Of a stretch of DNA of 64,000 nucleotides, positions 1 through 9,944 are shown in pieces. The translations under genes were made by a program, and so were the position numbers. The stretch spans positions 62,001-126,000 of the forward strand of contig MU623448.1 of NCBI GenBank assembly GCA_025201765.1. Reading direction: 5' to 3'. Within the stretch, counting starts at the first letter, position 1. Each line of letters starts with the position of its first letter. Source of the stretch: Daldinia sp. FL1419 (taxonomy: Eukaryota; Ascomycota; Sordariomycetes; Xylariales; Hypoxylaceae). The notes beneath the pieces are model-generated. The model saw nothing but the letters and a program-made list of their open reading frames with translations. It was not told the DNA's origin and made no database searches.

Positions 1-828
1 GCATGTAGTGATAAACGATATAAAGTAAGAACTCCTTGATTTCCGGAAATTTCTTGAGGGGCAGGCCTAATATTTAATAGCTTCATGAAGACCTTGACGC
101 ACTCCAGCGGCGCTTCGAGAAGATGGCTACTTATTCCTCATTCGCTGACATCGTAAGTAATACCTGGTCTCCGTAACTAGAAAGTTATTTAACAGATATG
201 TTAGTGGATGGGCGTCGACCTTAATCTGGGTTGTAGCGGATGGGAAATCGATGCGAAAGACCCGCCGATGCGCTGGGACGACCACCCAATTCATAAACCA
301 AAAGCCATAGAAACCAGTTTTCCCGTCTTGTTCTTGTCGAATAATCTTGACCCTGTCACACCTTTGCACTATGCTCTGAAGATGACGCGCAAATTTTCGG
401 AAGCAAGTCTCGTAGAACAGAAAGCGGAGGGTCATTGTACTATGGCGTGCATCTCGCTTTGCACGATAGGGCATATCCGGGCGTACCTCAATTACGGAAT
501 TGTACCACCCGTGCCAAAATTTAGTTCGGATGATGAAGGCGAATGGACAACTTGCGAGTGTTATGAAAAGCCTTGGAAATCGCTTCACAATATCACCGTG
601 ACGCCAAGCTCAAGCAGTGGCCTCCAAGGAAGAAGCGGAAGCGAGCTATTGACCGGGAAGACGGCCGAGGAATTGGAGACCATGGAGGCTTACCAACAGC
701 TCCGAAACCGATTTATCGTATTTACAGCGACTCAGCAACAATTTGGAGGCCGAAACCCGCTTCGAGCTGCGCATCTAGACAGCTTGGCTTTTACGAACAA
801 GGGGAAACCCAGCTGCAGTAAGCCATGA
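1..828 (+). CDS. TAP-like alpha/beta hydrolase, C-terminal part (5' end outside window)
   Basis: This is the C-terminal end of a secreted-type serine hydrolase/peptidase with a TAP-like C-terminal domain. I read three exons, <1..24, 81..152 and 205..828, joined in phase 0 by introns of 56 and 52 nt (GTAAGA..TAG and GTAAGT..TAG). The joined frame reads ACSDKRYK, then LHEDLDALQRRF, then FADI-WMGVDLNLGCSGW, a run typical of the family. The catalytic Asp is probably the D of NNLDPVTP near 348, and the catalytic His the H of EGHC near 430. The nucleophile Ser lies upstream of the window. The tail after the TAP-like domain has a CxC motif (WTTCECYEKPW) and a helical end. The family assignment is firm; substrate cannot be told, and the exon at 1..24 rests on frame and motif only. 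Confidence 0.82.
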
Positions 829-1454
829 CGATCATAATCGTTGACTCGGCATATAAACATTTGGACATAAAATATGATATACGATATCTATGCATTAGCT
901 CTTACATGTCCGAAGTATTTTCGCTTCACGCCGCATTGTTCGCATTGAATATCAGTCGGACTCGGCAGAAATCCATAGGACCACCATTATCACGCATTTA
1001 GCTGAGGATGGAATGTTGCAAATATCAGTAGATGAGCACAAGATCATTCTTATATTAAGTTTAAACCTTTTTATGCCTGCAGTGTCTTTATTCTTCAAGT
1101 AATCCATAGAAATAACGTTCCCTTGTAAAGCCCCCTCGACGGTATTATCTATTCGTGTATTGTGCCCATGTATTCCGCAGCCGCCGCGCCGCAACATATC
1201 ATTGGTCGCGGGTACGTTCGTCGGATTCAGGAGCAATATTAGCGGTAATGGATTGAGGCTCGGTCCCAACAGTTACATCGATATAATTAATGTATTTAAA
1301 GTATTGAACAATGAACCTTTTTACTGCTACTGAGCCCTGATATATAAATGTTTCCCACCACTGAGCTCTAATATATGATCCTATTTGCCAAGTCGAGCAG
1401 TGGGCTATCGCTTCAAGTCACGATTATAAGATAGAAACAGGAAATCAACCAGAT
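829..1454. other. Intergenic region between hydrolase and GFA-type gene
   Basis: No supportable gene is seen. A 105-codon frame on the minus strand (952-1269) has no recognisable family and an odd composition. The stretch should hold the hydrolase 3' UTR and the promoter of the next gene. TATATAAA-like sequence lies near 1338-1346, about 110 bp before the next start codon. Confidence 0.5.
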
Positions 1455-2570
1455 ATGTTGACATCAGACGCCCTCGTAACCTTCTTCAACCGCGACAAGA
1501 CCGCTACAGCCGAAGCGGGAGAAGAGTCGCGGACGTTTGCGGCGAGATGTCACTGCGGGAACATCCAATACTCAGTCGTACTCCCGGTCGCAAGCCTGCC
1601 GTTGAACGCTTACATCTGCTCATGCACACGATGTCGCTACTCCCACGGCACATTCGGCAGCTTTCACGTCTCATTGACGCAAGGCGTAGCACCGGAATGG
1701 ACCAATAGCTCCGTCAACCTATCCGTTTATAAGAGCCAGGGTGGCGGACCGGGCGGCCACGGACAGCGGTGGTTCTGTCCTACCTGCGGAACGCACAACG
1801 GGCACTTCGAGCCGTGGGCCATGCAGTGGATTGCAGACATTGCGCTTTTCGACGCGCCGAGTTTCTGGAAGATGAAGGGATTCGCGTTTCCGAAGTCCCC
1901 TGGAGATGGCGGCCTGATGTCTTGGATCCCGGAGGAGATTAGGAGGGATATAAAAGTACTTAGTATGGACCACGATATCGCGCCAGATAATAAGCTTGAG
2001 ATTAGTGAGGGCGGGAAGGAGAGATTACGCGCGGAGTGTCAGTGCGGAGGGGTTTCTTTTACGATTGGAAGACCGTCGGACGTGGTGAAGAATGACGATT
2101 TTATGAGCCGGTTCATCGCACCGGGCTCGCCCGGTAAATGGAAGGCCTACCTTGATTTTGACAGAGAGACTCGGCGGCTCTCGAGTGCTTATTTCATGCC
2201 CTGGGCACTGGTCCCGAGAATCTCTCTGGAGCCGGAGGTTCCACCGGATCTACTCATCGGGACTATGAAAACTTACAAGGCATCAGATAAAGTTACAAAG
2301 GGGTTCTGCGGGCGATGTGGGGCCACGGTATTCATCAAGAATAAGGACAGGAGTCCCTCGGAACAGTCTGAGGTGCTCGGTATAGCGGCGGGACTGCTGA
2401 GGGCGCCAGAGGGAGCAAAGGCAGCAAACTGGCTTAAATGGAGGGCCGTATCCGAAGGAGAAATAGAGCAGACCGAGTTTGATCCCGAGTTTATGAATGC
2501 AATTATAGAAGGTCAGAGGTCGTGGGCCGTTGAAACGTATGGAGAGGAATCAGGCTTTGGTATTTTATAG
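1455..2570 (+). CDS. Two-domain GFA/CENP-V (Mss4-like fold) protein
   Basis: Single-exon, 371-aa protein with two tandem zinc-binding domains of the glutathione-dependent formaldehyde-activating (GFA)/CENP-V family. Domain 1 (about 28-130) shows CHCG, CSCTRC and WFCPTCGTHN. Domain 2 (about 190-340) starts with CQCGG and ends with GFCGRCGATVF, but between them the usual C-x-C-x2-C cluster is replaced by a stretch with no clear cysteines (YFMPWALVP). Domain 2 may therefore bind only one zinc or be degenerate. Members are cytosolic; some bind glutathione-formaldehyde adducts, but most fungal paralogues have no known reaction. The start at 1455 is the first ATG before the first domain and gives a typical N-terminus. 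Function beyond the fold is not claimed. Confidence 0.87.
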   Translation: MLTSDALVTFFNRDKTATAEAGEESRTFAARCHCGNIQYSVVLPVASLPLNAYICSCTRCRYSHGTFGSFHVSLTQGVAPEWTNSSVNLSVYKSQGGGPGGHGQRWFCPTCGTHNGHFEPWAMQWIADIALFDAPSFWKMKGFAFPKSPGDGGLMSWIPEEIRRDIKVLSMDHDIAPDNKLEISEGGKERLRAECQCGGVSFTIGRPSDVVKNDDFMSRFIAPGSPGKWKAYLDFDRETRRLSSAYFMPWALVPRISLEPEVPPDLLIGTMKTYKASDKVTKGFCGRCGATVFIKNKDRSPSEQSEVLGIAAGLLRAPEGAKAANWLKWRAVSEGEIEQTEFDPEFMNAIIEGQRSWAVETYGEESGFGIL

Positions 2571-3110
2571 TGCAACAAGATTGATGAATATAAGTAACTA
2601 GGTTAACCGTTAAGGTTAATAATAATTAACCGGTTACCTAGTAGGTCTCGCCTGTGTTACCTCGTAAATCACGTTTAACGTTGGCGTCTTGCAGTTACTC
2701 TAAAAGACGATTGACCAATCAATATAATTCAATTAAACCCTCTGGTCAACACCTACAGCGGCGCTGCGACTAAATTCCGGTAATGTGGGTGTCTATTTAA
2801 CTTTAATCAGTACGGGTACTTCCAATGCGGGACCCGAAAGCGATTGCTCTAGCCCAACGAATCCTCTTATCAAGTATAGATACTCTATAAACGACGGTAC
2901 GATAAGAAATTGTGGATTCGGATGACCAATAGACGTGCTCGCAGCAACTCCCAATGAAATTTTTCTAGCTGGTGGGAGCTTTTTTTTTTTATCTTGAATA
3001 AACTGCTTGGTCCTTTTATTCCCCCTCCACGACCCTCATCACCAGTCCCTTCTTTCCCCGTGTGAATTGGTGTCTCTTCTTCCCGGCTGCAGGGTAGAAA
3101 TTAATTCAAC
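2571..3110. other. Intergenic region upstream of mitochondrial EF-Tu
   Basis: Holds the GFA gene 3' flank, with a palindromic GGTTAACC/TAACCGGTTA cluster at 2600-2645, and the EF-Tu promoter. A pyrimidine-rich stretch including T10 at 2981-2990 and CT-rich sequence to about 3085 precede the EF-Tu start, as in many highly expressed fungal genes. Confidence 0.5.
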
Positions 3111-4564
3111 ATGTCTGCGTTTTCGCGCACCCTTGCGCCATTCTTGCGCGCTTCTCGTCACTCCCTCAGATCCGGCAGCACCGCCAACCCGTTACAATTT
3201 GCTGTGCGCCAGCAAAATGTAGCCGCAGCCCTCAACATCGCCCGCTCGTATGCCGTTTACGAGAGAACGAAGCCTCACGTTAACGTCGGTACTATTGGTC
3301 ACGTCGATCACGGCAAGGTGTGTAGACAGCTTATATCACATTATACTATAAATTATATATATATATATATATATATAAATTATAGAATTTCTAAAGTGCC
3401 CCCCTCATCTCTAACTAAATATCATCTAATTAGACCACTCTATCTGCTGCTATCACCAAGAGACAGGCTGAGAAGGGACTGGCGAACTTCTTAGAATATG
3501 GCGCTATCGACAAGGCCCCCGAAGAGAGGAAGCGTGGTATTACCATTTCTACTGCACACATCGAATACTCGACGGATAGCCGACATTACTCCCACGTCGA
3601 CTGCCCCGGTCACGCCGATTACATCAAGAACATGATTACTGGTGCCGCTAACATGGACGGTGCTATTATCGTCGTTGCTGCTTCCGATGGTCAAATGCCC
3701 CAGACAAGAGAACATCTTCTTCTCGCCCGTCAGGTCGGTGTCCAGAAGATCGTCGTCTTCGTCAACAAGGTCGATGCTATTGAGGACCCCGAGATGTTGG
3801 AACTTGTCGAGATGGAAATGCGTGAACTACTCAACCACTACGGATTCGAAGGTGACGAGACCCCCGTCATCATGGGTTCTGCCCTGATGGCCATGGAAGG
3901 CAAGCGACCCGAGATCGGTGTTGAAAAGATCGATGAGCTCCTCAAGGCCGTCGACGAGTGGATCCCTACCCCCCAGCGTGACCTCGACAAGCCCTTCCTC
4001 ATGTCCGTTGAGGATGTCTTCTCCATTGCTGGACGTGGAACTGTCGCCTCTGGTCGTGTTGAGCGAGGTGTCCTGAAGAGGGATGCTGAAGTCGAGCTGA
4101 TTGGTAAGGGAACCGAAATTATCAAGACCAAGGTCACCGATATCGAGACCTTCAAGAAGTCCTGCGAGGAATCCCGAGCTGGTGACAACTCCGGTCTACT
4201 TCTACGTGGTGTCCGACGAGAGGACATCAAGCGAGGTATGGTCATTGTCAAGCCCGGCACCGTCAAGGCCCACACCAAGTTCATGGTCTCTCTATACGTC
4301 CTCACCAAGGAGGAAGGTGGCCGACACACTCCTTTCGTTGAGAACTACCGACCCCAGATGTTCCTGCGAACAGCTGACGAGGCTGTTGCCCTCCACTTCC
4401 CTGAGGAGGTTGAGGACAGGTCCAAGCCCGTCATGCCCGGTGACAACGTCGAGATGGTCGCCACCCTACACAACCCCATTGCCGTCGAAGTCGGTCAACA
4501 AGTCAATGTCCGCGAGGGTGGCCGAACCGTCGCAACTGGTATCATTACTCGAATCATCCAATAA
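3111..4564 (+). CDS. tuf1: Mitochondrial translation elongation factor Tu
   Basis: GTPase that delivers aminoacyl-tRNA to the mitochondrial ribosome. Two exons (3111..3317 and 3434..4564) encode 445 aa. The first ~50 residues are rich in Arg, Ser and Ala without acids, as expected of a mitochondrial targeting peptide. GTPase motifs are intact: GHVDHGK-TT (G1), RGIT (G2), DCPGHADY (G3), NKVD (G4) and a SAL G5 element. Domains 2 and 3 follow (GRGTVASGRVERG; PGDNVEMV) to the typical end TGIITRIIQ. The 116-nt intron falls exactly between the P-loop Lys and Thr and carries a (TA)n tract. Codon use is strongly C-biased, as in highly expressed genes. The start is the only ATG giving the targeting peptide. 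Confidence 0.97.
3355..3377 (+). repeat. (TA)n microsatellite inside the EF-Tu intron
   Basis: About eleven uninterrupted TA units within the intron at 3318..3433. It leaves the GT donor and TAG acceptor untouched. Confidence 0.85.
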
Positions 4565-5171
4565 ACCCGTCTGCGGACTATTTTGGGGAAGGGGCTGGTC
4601 CAATGTGTGAAAGAGGGATAGAACGGGCACCTTCGGCTTTGCGCTTTTTATCTCAGCCGGCATGGGGGAAAACATTCTTGGCGTTTGCGCTCTGGTGTAT
4701 AGGGGATTTTCGGATTGTATTATATTTGGAGCCCATGTACACTTGACATTCCAGTCCCCGTGGCTCGTTAAATCTCCCCTCTGTTTACCAAACGAACGTC
4801 ATTTTCCCCAGTAATGTAACTTTAGAGCATGATGAAATGTTAAACGTTTAAAATAACCTAATGTATTACTTGCGTACTTGCATGAATGTGATTTTTTTGG
4901 CGCATGATGGAATTTTGATGTTCTTGGATACGAATTCTCCATGCTAACGTGTTAGTGTACCCCTTTAATATGAAGAGCTACATTAAGGAGCTAGTTTGAC
5001 AGAATGGATAGCCGGCCGGCTACAACTTCAAACCTATTTACTATAGCTTCAAGCCTGGGCTTGAATATTCTTGAATAAAGCCCGTAGAGTTTTATCACGA
5101 GGTGTTGTGAAGTTACACATCTTAAAACTCCGACCCGAGCTCAACTTGGCTTGAGGCATCCAAGTGGCAGG

Positions 5172-5213
<42 letters not shown>

Positions 5214-6860
5214 AGTCCACAGTATAAACCTATAGTAATTTAGCCCTAGCAGATCTCCTCGAGTTAAGTATACTATACAAGCTAGGTAATAACCGAAAAA
5301 GTTTTTACCGAAGGTCACCTTGGTACTCTACCCGGGCTGTGAATTGGGTTCGCCAAGACTTAGAGCCGTATCTTATAGAAGAACTAATAAAATTCAAGTA
5401 GATCCATCGTACTATCTCGCATATAGCTCATTGCTCGACTGTATATAAGTTACCAGGTGCTTTGCATTGGGTAATCATTAAAGGACTCGAGGGTTGCTAG
5501 TCATGCTACGCGTTGCTGTGATCCTAATTACTAGTAGGCAACCTTGGCCCCTATTCTCTCTCACTCGAATAGACACTTCGAAGGAAGCGTGTGAATATCT
5601 TAGAATAGATCCACATTACTAAATAGAGCGTATATTTATAGATTAATCACACCATTATTCTCAATAAAAAGTCAACCGCTATGGGCCCTCGTGGAGTTTT
5701 GCGTGGCTTTCGAATCACGCTGATACCTGCCGTTGGCGTATCCTAGTACCTCGTTGGTAACTCCCGCGTATATCCAGGGGAGCCTTATACATATACGATC
5801 AAATCTTGTCTTTCAGGGGCCATTGCTTCTCATGGAAGATGTCCGATCACGCTTTAAATCTCAAAAAGCACTCTGACCCACCTGTCAATATTTACGTGAA
5901 GTACTCGTGTTTTACTCTAGCGTCGTCGCTGCTGCCCAACCGACTAGGTGACCAGGATTTGCATACCCAGGTAGTCCACATGGTGAGAAGCTGTAGCGTC
6001 CTCACTAACGGCGGTTGCTGGCGCTAGGTTTTGCTCTGAATTCTGATCGCCAGATTTCATCGAAATCGCATTAATCCCCTGGTAACCATTGGCCGGTTTG
6101 AGGCAGGTGATGAAGATGTCGGCGAGACTATCGATGATGAGTTATGAAGGATTCATTTTCTTTTCGGGTATTTATTCGTACGTCAAAAGAGCCGTGGTTA
6201 GCCAGGTGGTGGTTTTGTTAGCCGGGCGGGCGAACTTTTAATGATAAAAGGCGAGTAGTTAGTAAAATTGTTCCTAACGATAGCCAAGTTTCCTTTTAAA
6301 GCCGAGGATAGAACGTTTTCCTTATTCCCGGGTTAGCTTTTACCCTTAGGTAAGACTGTTTCAGGCTTTCGACGCCGCTCGGACCAGAACAAGCTCTTTG
6401 ACAAGCTTCGGCGGCGAATAGGTAGCGTCGCCGAGACCACGAAGAGGGTCCGTCCCCGTCGGGTAACTGCATCTTGGCTAACCGGGTCCATTATGTCACG
6501 GCTCTTGCTTTACCCTGCCCTAATCGATCTTGACGAACAGGCGTCTTTGAACCCACGTAGAGCATATTTCGCCATCAGAAATTTAGACGTTCATAACACA
6601 GGTAATAATATATGGTTGCTGATATTGTTTGTTGAATGGGCGATGTAACGAAGCTCATCTCATCGAAGGAATATGCCGGACGAAGCTAGTAGTAACGATG
6701 AGCTTCAGAGCAGAGGATAAGCGTGAATGAGATCATGAGCTCCATGACCCTCTTTCTTGGGACGGGTTTATCACCCGAAGTCGCTGTTGGAGAAGTAGAG
6801 GGATTTTAAGCCGCCAAGCTTTCTCATATCGCTGTAGAAACGTTAGGGAGCACATGTAAG
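4565..6860. other. Gene-poor region downstream of EF-Tu
   Basis: No supportable complete gene. Contents are the EF-Tu 3' UTR, a CA/GA microsatellite, and one exon-like open frame without ATG at about 6341-6650 (see findings). The 73-codon frame near 5806 shows no family resemblance. Confidence 0.5.
5172..5213 (+). repeat. Compound (CA)n(GA)n microsatellite
   Basis: Roughly eight CA units run directly into about twelve GA units without interruption. Confidence 0.95.
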
Positions 6861-7483
6861 TAGGGATGCGATTTTTATTATACGCTTAGCGTATAATAAC
6901 GTATAATAGGTTATAATAACGCATAATAGGATGATTATGCGCATAACGGATCAATACCCCCCCGATTATCCGGCGTACTAGTACTAAAGCGGGTAAGCCC
7001 TAGTATTGAAGCATCGCACTTAAGGCTTTTTTACAATTTGACGATTCAATTTATGTACGTATACGGAGATATCATTGGCTGGAAGGCTATTAGGGCCTGT
7101 ATTAGACTTCTGAGTATTTAAATAGGCCTAATATTGGTGGCAATTCGTCAAATGTTTTCGTAAATTCGTTGAACCTGACCTTATATACAATGGCTGTCTA
7201 TAATGCTTATAAGCTGCCTGTTTTTGTTGAAAATGGGTTTGCTTGATTGGCTCGAATTAGCTGTACGTTTCAGTATTTCTGGGAGGCATTTGGGGCTGAA
7301 TTGCGATTGATTTACACCATAATAAGTGTTGCTCGAGTTGCTCTAAATTATGTGTTTGAGGTTAAAAAATTTTTATATATTAATTACTTAATAATTGCAT
7401 TATTATATGTATTATGCGCATAATATGCATAATATGTATTATATCGCATAATCGATCTATTATGCGCATAATGGGCATCCTTA
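6861..7483. mobile_element. hAT-like non-autonomous DNA transposon (MITE)
   Basis: The ends are TAGGGATGC on the left and, on the opposite strand, TAAGGATGC on the right (8 of 9 identical). They are flanked by near-identical 8-bp target duplications CATGTAAG (6853-6860) and TATGTAAG (7484-7491). An 8-bp duplication with short T/CAGGG-type inverted ends is characteristic of the hAT superfamily. Inside each end lie copies of the palindrome ATTATGCGCATAAT (about 6934 with one mismatch, 7411 and 7459), like the subterminal repeats bound by hAT transposases. No transposase frame is present, so it would need a transposase made elsewhere. No family name is claimed. Confidence 0.75.
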
Positions 7484-8543
7484 TATGTAAGAAAATAAGA
7501 AGGATCACCTTATCTTAGCGAGCTTAGATTAGAGATTTTTGACCAGCTACCACAGCCACCCCAGTATGGTCCGTGCAGATGTATCTGTGGGGCTGTGCAT
7601 GTTGTTGCAAAAATTTTAGTTTAAGGTACGTATGTGGTTTTTTGAGGTTCTTGCGGAAATTACCTATATAAAATAAAAATTTTTTTTTTTAAAATATTTA
7701 ATAATTAAATAATAAAAATAGATATTTTTAATTTGTAAATGTTTAGAAGTAGTGATAATTGATATAAAGTTTTATATTTAATTTTTATATGATATAATAG
7801 AAGAATAAAAATGTTATATATGATTAGCAATTTTAGGTTTTTGCTGATATACTATCTAAATACCATCCTTACTAAGCAATAACGAAATAACGAAAGGTTC
7901 TATCCATTTCGTACAAGCTGTAAGGGCTAGTTATAAATATTTTAAAGTCCGTTAGTATTTTTTTTGATTTTTTTATTGTAATGTTAATATATTATTAGAT
8001 TTAAGGGGTAAAAATCGCGTATTTTTACCTTTATATAATATTTAATAATAATATAACTAATAATGTTTTAATTAATTCCAAATTTCATTAATAATTTAAA
8101 AACAACCTTTTTTAACCTCGAGCACCTTTGTATTGTTATTTAAGAGTTTAGTTCTTTATTTAATTCTTTGTTTAGTTCTTTATTTGATTTTTGATACTAT
8201 TTAGGTTGATAAACAAATATATTATAATGTGTAATTGCAAGTTTAGGGTATATTTCTTAAACCTAAATCAATACCACACTTAAACTAAATTCAAATATGT
8301 GGTTCGCGTTGGTTCGTATTGGAAAATAAATGTAAGTAGTTAAGGATAAACGTGTACAGTTCGAGATTAGGGTTCAGAACTCCTAGAATACGTTAACAAA
8401 CAGTTCAAAAACATTAATTGTACCTTACAAGTTAAAAAAACAACAAATTAATTTATTAATAAACATATTAATATATTTAATACTTTTAATACTTTTAATA
8501 CTTTTAATATAAAAGGCTATCATATAAACAATCACATTTTTAC
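7484..8543. other. AT-rich, gene-free tract
   Basis: Strong A+T bias from about 7660 to 8520 with runs of TTTAAT/AATAAT. It resembles RIP-degraded repeat DNA, but no parent element can be recognised. A simple run of about four 'taatactttt' units lies at 8477-8510. Confidence 0.5.
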
Positions 8544-8648
8544 CTCAGATTAGGAGACGGTTTTTGGTGGGAAGGGTATGTCAGGGGTCTGATTGGCTAA
8601 AAAGTGCTGTGGCTCAAAAGATACAAAAAACCGTCCTCCTAGTCTGAG
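8544..8648. repeat. Short foldback repeat (imperfect inverted arms)
   Basis: Left arm CTCAGATTAGGAGACGG followed by T5. The right arm, read on the other strand, is CTCAGACTAGGAGGACGG followed by T6. The two arms of about 22 bp enclose a ~60-bp spacer. It could be a very small MITE; no convincing target duplication was found. A poly-A run (8693-8716) lies just downstream. Confidence 0.6.
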
Positions 8649-8692
8649 CCCACTGAGATAAGGATCACCTAACCTAGGACATTCCCGAATCC

Positions 8693-8716
8693 AAAAAAAA
8701 AAAAAAAAAAAAAAAA
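8693..8716 (+). repeat. Poly-A tract, about 24 nt
   Basis: Uninterrupted A run. It could be the tail scar of a retroposed sequence, but no parent sequence is recognisable upstream. Confidence 0.9.
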
Positions 8717-9944
8717 GGTAATTGCTGTCCCGTCATCCTATTATCAGGGGCCCACACGAGATCGTTAGTGGCACCGGTTCAGCCCGTTTCTTCTGCCCTG
8801 TCGATAAGATACCGTTACCCGTTTCGACTTTTGAATTTAGAGGACATAAATAAAGCAGCGATAAATAGCTGCAATGGAAGTAGTCAGCGACCATGTTCAC
8901 GAAAAAGTCTTGTCGGCTTGTCTTATATTAATATGAATAATAGTTGCATACTAAATATTTTTGCCATCGTACGCTAGTGTTTTTTTGCCCTTTACGAAGG
9001 CGAACAGGGAAGGAATGAAATCTTAACCGGTAAATGAGACTTTATCGATCGATTGACTGGCTTCCGTTCTCTTGGGTCTTACCAAATTTAGTAAGCCCGG
9101 TACTGAGTTTTCTGTTTTAGTGGGCCTCCTGGTTTTTTTTCTGCTTTAGCTTTGCGAGCTGCAAAAAGCTGCAAAGAGTGGAGCCCCTGGAATTTGCGAC
9201 TCGAGAATCGAATGTGATTCAACCCTTACGACACCACTTTTTTTTCTCCTGTTAACAGTTTGCTCATTATGACGAGTTTTTTCACGGGAGATATTTTGCT
9301 ATTGAATTGAACGACTATTATAAATCATTCTTCACATATCAATGACTTATATTTCCTAATTGACCTCAGAATGACTTCAACTTCCTCGATTTGTCTTGTT
9401 CCGGCCGTGAAATTCGAGCCGTGTGGCCCCGATTCCTTACGGGTCCCGGCCCTGTGGGTCCCTCGCAACACCGAGATTCGCCGAACCATCTCCTTCCTCT
9501 AGCAATAGCTTTCTCGACTCGCGCCCTCGCGCCTGAAAAAAGTAAACTTTGTTCCAAATTAAGCCTTACCAGGTTTCCAGCTATACCATTGTCAACACCC
9601 AACCGACCTATCCCCTCCCGCATAATAATGGGGATATACTCGAATAGGAAATCTCGGTGGCTCCGCCATCGGGCACAATCCAGCTCTTTCTCTTACTTCT
9701 AAAACTTCTTGCCATCTCCCGTGAGCCAATGGGATCCCTTAACCAGACGAGTCATTACCCGAAGGACTCTGGACTAGAGCCTCAAGGGTCATGTCTGTCT
9801 ACTATATAAAGGATGGATCCCGCCCCCCTTTGCGCTTTTGGTAGAGATCCATAAACATTCCCACACACATCGTGTGACTTCCTGAGATACCTTCCCTTTA
9901 GATACCCCTCGAGGATATAAGGATAATAAAAAGGAATAATCATC
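8717..9944. other. Intergenic and promoter region upstream of MFS transporter
   Basis: No supportable gene. Two overlapping frames on opposite strands at 9366-9702 have no family features. A TATA-type sequence near 9803 fits the transporter promoter. Confidence 0.5.
9803..9810 (+). promoter_or_regulatory. Candidate TATA box of the MFS transporter gene
   Basis: TATATAAA lies 135 bp upstream of the start codon at 9945, with a CT- and AC-rich leader between. Assigned by position and sequence only. Confidence 0.4.

Noticed and set aside
127..588. 153-codon minus-strand frame
   Set aside because: Antisense of the TAP-like hydrolase exons; no family features.
952..1269. 105-codon minus-strand frame
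   Set aside because: No recognisable motif; overlaps the probable 3' flank and promoter.
9366..9702. Overlapping frames on both strands
   Set aside because: Mutual shadows with no family motif, within the MFS promoter region.
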